Of a stretch of DNA of 64,000 nt, positions 59,961 to 64,000 are shown piece by piece. This DNA comes from Alishewanella metallidurans (GTDB lineage Bacteria; Pseudomonadota; Gammaproteobacteria; Enterobacterales; Alteromonadaceae). Location: contig NZ_JALAHQ010000002.1 of NCBI RefSeq assembly GCF_036983985.1, forward strand, positions 496,001 through 560,000, in the 5' to 3' direction. The translations under genes and the position numbers were made by a program. Positions within the stretch are counted from its first letter, which is position 1. Every line of letters starts with the position of its first letter. Below the pieces are notes generated by a model. The model was not told the origin of the DNA and did not search any database. It worked only from the letters and a program-made list of their open reading frames with translations.

Positions 59961-60371
59961 ATGAAATTAATCCATTTACTCACCGCCGTTATCTTAACCC
60001 TTAGCTTAGCGGCATGCTCTGACAAACCTACCGAAGCCAAATTAGAAAACATTCTTCAGCAACAAGTTGATGAGCGTTACAACGGACTCATATCGGTAGA
60101 CGATGTAAAAAAACTAAATGGTTGGCAAGACAACGACAAGCATTATGCCGCCGAGGTGTCGTACACTATTACCTTTAAACAATCTTTTAAAGATTATATT
60201 GATGCACAAACCACGAAACCCGGTAACCCATTGGAAAAAATGGCTAACGGTATGTCGGCGGGTATGTTGAAGCTGCAATACGGCGATTTTAAAGCCGGCG
60301 ATCACTATCAGGTGGCCAAAGAAATTATTACACTACGTAAAAGTGAAAACGGCTGGATATTAGATAACTAA
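59961..60371 (+). CDS. Small lipoprotein of unknown function
   Basis: The protein has 136 residues from ATG 59961, chosen because a lipoprotein signal starts there (MKLIHLLTAVILTLSLAAC) with lipobox LAAC; an upstream in-frame ATG would bury it. The mature part has a beta-rich pattern with KNLNGWQDN-type and QYGDFKAGDHYQ segments and no recognised family. Asp after the lipid-bearing Cys is Ser, so outer-membrane sorting is expected by the usual rule. Confidence 0.8.
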   Translation: MKLIHLLTAVILTLSLAACSDKPTEAKLENILQQQVDERYNGLISVDDVKKLNGWQDNDKHYAAEVSYTITFKQSFKDYIDAQTTKPGNPLEKMANGMSAGMLKLQYGDFKAGDHYQVAKEIITLRKSENGWILDN

Positions 60372-60711
60372 AGCCGCTAATCGGGCCATAATGTCGTCGC
60401 TACAGGATTGAACTTTAGCGCGTAATCTACTATGGTATCGCTATGCAAACCCTGTTAGTTATTCCAGCCACAATGTTAATTGTGTGCTACCAATCATATA
60501 TCGCTATTGCCTTCCATTCCTAGGCCGGTTTTGCCCTGCGCGAAACCGGCTGAACAGTTTTAATTTTTAATTTCTTTGCTGTCACAGCTGGCTACTATGC
60601 TACTTAGCAACACTTTACAAAGAGAACTCGAACTAACCCTGCTTCGTCAGCGCTCATATTTTGCGTACTAACGAAGCAACATGTAACACATACTTTAAAA
60701 GGATTGAATAA
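60372..60711 (+). other. Gene-poor interval with a possible small transcript
   Basis: The 340 bp contain a CGTAATCTACTAT element (60421-60433), a 26-codon hydrophobic frame from ATG 60443 to TAG 60523 without a good ribosome-binding site, and a terminator hairpin at 60524-60550. A CTTCGTCAG...GTACTAACGAAG inverted pair lies at about 60640-60675, just before rnk. A small RNA or micro-protein is possible; nothing is proven. Confidence 0.35.
60524..60567 (+). terminator. Terminator in the interval before rnk
   Basis: GCCGGTTT (60524-60531) pairs with AAACCGGC (60543-60550), followed by TGAACAGTTTTAATTTTT. It starts directly at the stop codon of the 26-codon frame. Confidence 0.65.
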
Positions 60712-61116
60712 ATGAACACACCAGAAATAACGCTTTCTATTACAGACAGTGACCGTTTAGAACAGTTATTAGACAACCTAAGCCCAGACGCTGTTGGTGC
60801 AGCGACCTTGCGTCAAGAACTAGACCGCGCCAATATTGTGCCGACGGCTGAACTTCCTGCCGATGTTGTAAGCATGAACTCTACTGTGCGCTTTAGCTTC
60901 GCCGATGGCAAAAGCAGCTGCTTAACCTTGGTTTATCCAAAAGATTTAGATCAAAGTGGCAGTAAAATTTCTGTGCTAGCCCCGGTTGGTAGTGCCCTGC
61001 TTGGCCTACGTATTGGTAACAGCATTAATTGGCCATTACCGCATGGTGAAATGTCGACAATTACCGTTGACGAAATAGTTTACCAACCAGAGCGTGAAGG
61101 TGCACTGCATCGCTAA
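60712..61116 (+). CDS. rnk: Regulator of nucleoside diphosphate kinase (Rnk)
   Basis: The protein has 134 residues, the expected Rnk length. It has an N-terminal short helical region and a C-terminal GreA/GreB-like FKBP domain (VVSMNSTVRFSFADGKSSCLTLVYPKD, SVLAPVGSALLGLRIGNSINWPLPHGE). Rnk binds RNA polymerase near the secondary channel without the cleavage coiled coil of GreA. An AAGGA ribosome-binding site precedes the ATG. A weak GC hairpin (GCCGGG/CCCGGC at 61134-61150) follows. Confidence 0.94.
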   Translation: MNTPEITLSITDSDRLEQLLDNLSPDAVGAATLRQELDRANIVPTAELPADVVSMNSTVRFSFADGKSSCLTLVYPKDLDQSGSKISVLAPVGSALLGLRIGNSINWPLPHGEMSTITVDEIVYQPEREGALHR

Positions 61117-61254
61117 ACTGTATACTGACACCGGCCGGGGCATACCCGGCTACCGCTTTAAATAAGTATCTTCTCAGTATATTTTTCACGCTTCGCTTAT
61201 CTCGTAATCTACTATAGAATGCGCCACCGAAAACTAGCCTCAGGTGGCGTCGCT

Positions 61255-62013
61255 ATGTTGTTATCTACCTTGTTACCCAATGCGTTATATACCGATCTGT
61301 CCGGTTATTACGATCTTATGTGTGCCGATATTAACTATCAGGCGCAAACCAACACGGTACTAAGGCTGGCTCAAGCACTGGGTAATGGTGGCAAAACGCA
61401 CCTCGATTTAGCCTGCGGCACCGCACCACATATCTATCATTTTCTTAAGGCTGGTTATCAAAGCATTGGCTTAGATATTAACCAGCCAATGTTAGACATA
61501 GCGCAGCAGCGCTGCCCACAAGCGCAGTTTATGCTACAAAACATGTGTGAATTTACGCTAAGCACATCGGTTGACTTAATCACCTGTTTTTTATATTCCA
61601 TTCATTACAGCGCCAGCATTGCCCAATTACAACACTGTATTCGCAGCGTATATCACGCGCTTACACCAGGTGGTGTCTTTTGTTTTAATGCGGTAGATAA
61701 AGATAAAATTTGTAATAACAGTTCTGTGCGCCACAGCACACAGCATGATGGTAGCCAGTTTGTGTTTGAATCTGGCTGGCATTATTCTGGTCAAGGTGAG
61801 CAACAAGCACTTAATCTTAGTATCAGCAAAACCTGTACTGCACAAACACAACACTGGCAAGACCAGCATACTATGGTGGCCGTTAGCTTTACTGAACTTG
61901 AAGCCTTACTCCTACCCTACTTTGAAGTGCACATATTGGCGCACGACTACGACAAGCTCACGCCTTGGGACACCCAATCAGGTAACGCCATTTTTGCCTG
62001 CGTAAAACGTTAA
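61255..62013 (+). CDS. Class I SAM-dependent methyltransferase
   Basis: The protein has 252 residues from ATG 61255, favoured over ATG 61219 because AGGTGG lies upstream and the earlier codon overlaps a promoter-like TATAGA. It has the Rossmann motif LDLACGTAPHIYHFLKAGYQSIGLDIN near 60-85, followed by the CEFTLSTSVDLITCFLYSIHY acidic/aromatic region. SGYYDLMCADINYQAQTN at the start is typical of the family. Substrate unknown. Confidence 0.88.
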   Translation: MLLSTLLPNALYTDLSGYYDLMCADINYQAQTNTVLRLAQALGNGGKTHLDLACGTAPHIYHFLKAGYQSIGLDINQPMLDIAQQRCPQAQFMLQNMCEFTLSTSVDLITCFLYSIHYSASIAQLQHCIRSVYHALTPGGVFCFNAVDKDKICNNSSVRHSTQHDGSQFVFESGWHYSGQGEQQALNLSISKTCTAQTQHWQDQHTMVAVSFTELEALLLPYFEVHILAHDYDKLTPWDTQSGNAIFACVKR

Positions 62014-62046
62014 CGACAAACAAATTCGTAATCTACATATTTTGTA

Positions 62047-62102
62047 TTTACGTATAATCAAAACATAAATTTACGTTTATCATAAAATAATTATTGATAA
62101 AC
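62047..62102 (+). promoter_or_regulatory. Candidate operator upstream of the XRE gene
   Basis: ATTTACGT is repeated directly at 62047-62054 and 62068-62075, exactly 21 bp (two helical turns) apart, and GTTTATCA (62075-62082) forms an inverted repeat with TGATAAAC (62095-62102). The gene start is at 62129. Autoregulation by the encoded XRE protein is a reasonable inference. Confidence 0.5.
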
Positions 62103-62128
62103 ATAATTTATTGCGCTAAATTAACCGC

Positions 62129-62350
62129 ATGAACATACAAATTAATCTTGATATACAACTTGCTAAAAACAAGATGTCACTTACCGAATTGTCGCAACAA
62201 GTTGGTGTGTCACTAACTAATTTGTCGCTATTAAAAACCGGCAAGGTAAAGGCCATCCGCTTTAGTACATTAGAAGCAATTTGTCAGGCTTTGAACTGCC
62301 AGCCTGGTGATATTTTGCAATACCTACCACAGGACACTAACGCCCAATAG
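62129..62350 (+). CDS. XRE-family (Cro/C1) transcriptional regulator, YozG-like
   Basis: The protein has 73 residues comprising a single HTH_26-type domain: DIQLAKNKMSLTELSQQVGVSLTNLSLLKTGKVKAIRFSTLEAICQALNCQPGDILQY. Such minimal regulators are usually coupled to a membrane protein gene, here 26 bp downstream. Direct and inverted repeats in the 115-bp upstream gap may be its operator. Confidence 0.93.
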   Translation: MNIQINLDIQLAKNKMSLTELSQQVGVSLTNLSLLKTGKVKAIRFSTLEAICQALNCQPGDILQYLPQDTNAQ

Positions 62351-62376
62351 GCATAGTTTAAAAACTCGGAGCTTTT

Positions 62377-62991
62377 ATGATTAAACATAATTATGTTTTA
62401 CCCGGAATTGCCGCTTTGCTGCTGGCCGTATTATTTCCGGTTTATTGGCTTTATGCCTTTGACGTTGGCGTAGAAAATTTTATTGAAGTATATCGTGCTG
62501 ACTTACTTAGCCTTAGCTTATCAGACTTAGCTTTTGTACTGATTGGTGCATTAGAAGTGTATATTTACCTGTGTTTACGCCACAGTTTTAATCAGCGTTT
62601 AGCAACCAATACGGCCGGTATATTACTGTTACTAATGGCAATATTGGTGGCTATATTTCATGCCACCGTATTAGTTGACGTAGTACTAACGTTTAACGGC
62701 TCAGGCATCTCTGAGCAGACCATTAACACTATTTGTGAGCTAACAATAGTTGTTGCATTAGGTGTGCTATTTGCCTATGCGGTAGTGGGTTTCATTCTTA
62801 GTATAGTATTGCTACTTAACCGCACTGGCGCACCGAGTGTACTGAAATACTTTTCCGCGGTGTTATTGGTATGCTGCATACTGCAATTAAGTGTTATTTT
62901 AAGCCCTATCAATACTTTTGTCTTTCCAGTTGCACTGCTGTTGCTAGCCGTTTATTTTTTAAAACCACCACAGATGCTAGAAGTGGTTTAA
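62377..62991 (+). CDS. Multi-pass membrane protein paired with the XRE regulator
   Basis: The protein has 204 residues with about five hydrophobic helices (8-28, 48-66, 80-103, 120-148, 155-195). A charged YRAD loop and an HSFNQR segment face the aqueous side. It resembles DUF2975-type partners of YozG-like regulators in size and context, but the sequence match is not certain. It is cotranscribed with the regulator (26-bp gap, GGAG before the ATG) and followed by a terminator. Confidence 0.8.
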   Translation: MIKHNYVLPGIAALLLAVLFPVYWLYAFDVGVENFIEVYRADLLSLSLSDLAFVLIGALEVYIYLCLRHSFNQRLATNTAGILLLLMAILVAIFHATVLVDVVLTFNGSGISEQTINTICELTIVVALGVLFAYAVVGFILSIVLLLNRTGAPSVLKYFSAVLLVCCILQLSVILSPINTFVFPVALLLLAVYFLKPPQMLEVV

Positions 62992-63002
62992 CCTATACAT
63001 GA

Positions 63003-63035
63003 GATAGTACGAAAGCATATCGTACTATCTTGTTT
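63003..63035. terminator. Terminator between the membrane-protein and phosphatase genes
   Basis: GATAGTACGA (63003-63012) pairs perfectly with TCGTACTATC (63020-63029), followed by TTGTTT. The genes on both sides converge on it. Confidence 0.85.
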
Positions 63036-63042
63036 ATAGTAT

Positions 63043-63570
63043 TTATTGTGCCGCAAGCTCAGCTTCTAGCATATTATTACAATCAAATGTTTGCCGGCGT
63101 AACGTTACACTAACGTCATCACCCAATTCTACTTGATATAACATGCTGAAGTCTTGCTCACTAAGTGACGCGATATCGATACCACTTAACTGAGTAATAA
63201 GCTGTGGAATAGTATTACTATGCCCTACTACCAACACGGGGTTTTCTGCCGCACGTAATAAACCCAATAAGCTGCTGGGATCTCTCGCATCATATAAATA
63301 AATTTTACTCTGATGCTGCCGTGCTACCGGGGCACCCGTTTGCTGTGTGCGCTGATAAGCTGTTGCATATACTGCACTTATATCAGCATTAGCAAAATAA
63401 CCGGCTAAAGCGTCGGCTCTGGCTTGGCCACAGCTGGTTAGCTCTGGATCAGCACCGACATTTTGCTTTTCTGCATGACGCACAAAATACAAAGTATTAG
63501 CTGTTACCTGTAGCGATATTAAACACAAAGCACCGCTAAGCAGACCCAACAAGCTAATTTTGCCAAACAT
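63043..63570 (-). CDS. Exported histidine-phosphatase family protein
   Basis: The protein has 175 residues with a signal peptide (LLGLLSGALCLISLQVTA). The catalytic FVRHAEKQ motif lies near 29-36, and the second histidine is in VLVVGHSNTIPQL near 110. The RHAEK form is typical of SixA-like and short periplasmic phosphatases. A second Cys near the C-terminus (FDCNN) and one in TSCGQ could form a disulfide. Substrate unknown. Confidence 0.9.
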   Translation of the reverse strand: MFGKISLLGLLSGALCLISLQVTANTLYFVRHAEKQNVGADPELTSCGQARADALAGYFANADISAVYATAYQRTQQTGAPVARQHQSKIYLYDARDPSSLLGLLRAAENPVLVVGHSNTIPQLITQLSGIDIASLSEQDFSMLYQVELGDDVSVTLRRQTFDCNNMLEAELAAQ

Positions 63571-63666
63571 AATAATATCTCCCTAGCACACTGATTTAAT
63601 TCATAGTATGACAGAATAACTAGCGTAAAAAATATCGATGTGTGGTTTGAAGCGAAAAATAACCCG

Positions 63667-64000
63667 CTAAAATGCTACACGGTTACGGCCTTCACGTTTC
63701 GCCTGCATCATTGCTTGATCAGCACTATTTAACAGCTCATCAAACGCATTTTGTAGTAATACATCGCTTGTCGCTTGGGTTAAATCAAGCGTAGCTATGC
63801 CAAAGCTTGCGGTGCAATGTATGGTAGCGCCATTAAGACTTATACTTTGTGCATCAAAAGCAAACCGCATGCGCTGCGCCAATTGCTTAGCCTGCTTAAG
63901 CGTAGTATTGGGGAGTATTATGGCAAACTCCTCACCACCAATTCTTGCTAGCGTATCTGCGGCTCTAACCAGCTGTGTTGCCAAAGCGGCAATATTCACC
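63667..64000 (-). CDS. Diguanylate cyclase, C-terminal part only (cut by window edge)
   Basis: The 111 visible residues are the end of a GGDEF domain: ARIGGEEFAIILPNT contains an intact GGEEF active site, followed by ASFGIATL and ADQAMMQAKREGRNRVAF, the usual terminus. The reading frame continues beyond position 64000, so the apparent GTG start at the edge is internal. The N-terminal sensor part lies outside the window. Confidence 0.93.
   Translation of the reverse strand, partial: VNIAALATQLVRAADTLARIGGEEFAIILPNTTLKQAKQLAQRMRFAFDAQSISLNGATIHCTASFGIATLDLTQATSDVLLQNAFDELLNSADQAMMQAKREGRNRVAF

Noticed and set aside
1..64000. CRISPR arrays, rRNA, tRNA genes, prophage or insertion sequences
   Set aside because: No regularly spaced repeats, cloverleaf-like sequences, transposase or phage structural genes were seen.

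Overview
The window reads as chromosome of a marine or freshwater gammaproteobacterium of the Alteromonadales/Rheinheimera-Alishewanella-Arsukibacterium kind. This placement is an inference from gene content (UbiUVT, YtfL, Rnk, DUF3718, DUF5610, M28/M1/DUF885 peptidases, MHYT-GGDEF-EAL) and moderate GC; no rRNA or tRNA gene is visible to confirm it.

Region 1 (1-4830) is an integron gene-cassette array read on the minus strand. Seven clear attC sites and one doubtful site separate small, mostly unknown genes: a membrane-anchored coiled-coil protein, MntP, a treble-clef protein, a topoisomerase-type zinc-ribbon membrane protein and several tiny membrane proteins. Two ~0.3 kb cassettes carry no plausible ORF and are diverged copies of each other. 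The attI-side end abuts hemN and no integrase gene is present there, so within this window the array is an integrase-less cassette cluster.

Region 2 (5050-19800) is an oxygen-limitation, nitrate and nitric-oxide block: ubiT-hemN divergent from ubiU-ubiV-moaB (O2-independent ubiquinone and heme synthesis, molybdopterin), two NarK-type transporters (one followed by a fused PP2C phosphatase/Ser-Thr kinase), nnrS, an FNR-box-driven DGC-domain gene, moeB, ybaN, norR and ytfE. The control sequences are unusually legible: a perfect FNR box and a 9/10 FNR box, each spaced for class II activation; three GGT-N7-ACC NorR boxes; and a GG-N10-GC sigma-54 promoter in front of ytfE.

Region 3 (19817-28782) is a cell-surface glycan locus: a WecA-type initiating enzyme, GT4, GT26 (WecG/TagA), GT2, an O-antigen ligase/polymerase-like protein, a DUF218 protein, an MsbA/PglK-type ABC exporter and a polysaccharide pyruvyltransferase.

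Region 4 (28789-32900) holds a RegB/RegA (PrrBA, RoxSR)-type redox two-component system divergent from an OprC/NosA-type copper receptor. A perfect palindrome matching the RegA/PrrA pattern lies between them, and an intrinsic-terminator-like hairpin sits directly in front of the kinase start.

Region 5 (32904-64000) is ordinary housekeeping and accessory chromosome: amidohydrolase lipoprotein, flavin reductase, serine hydrolase, cardiolipin synthase, CsaA, RluF, MFS and NRAMP-like transporters, YtfL, a chemoreceptor, peptidases, the SelD-MnmH selenouridine pair, cyclic-di-GMP proteins, Rnk, a methyltransferase and an XRE regulator with a membrane partner and a candidate operator. The window ends inside a diguanylate cyclase gene.
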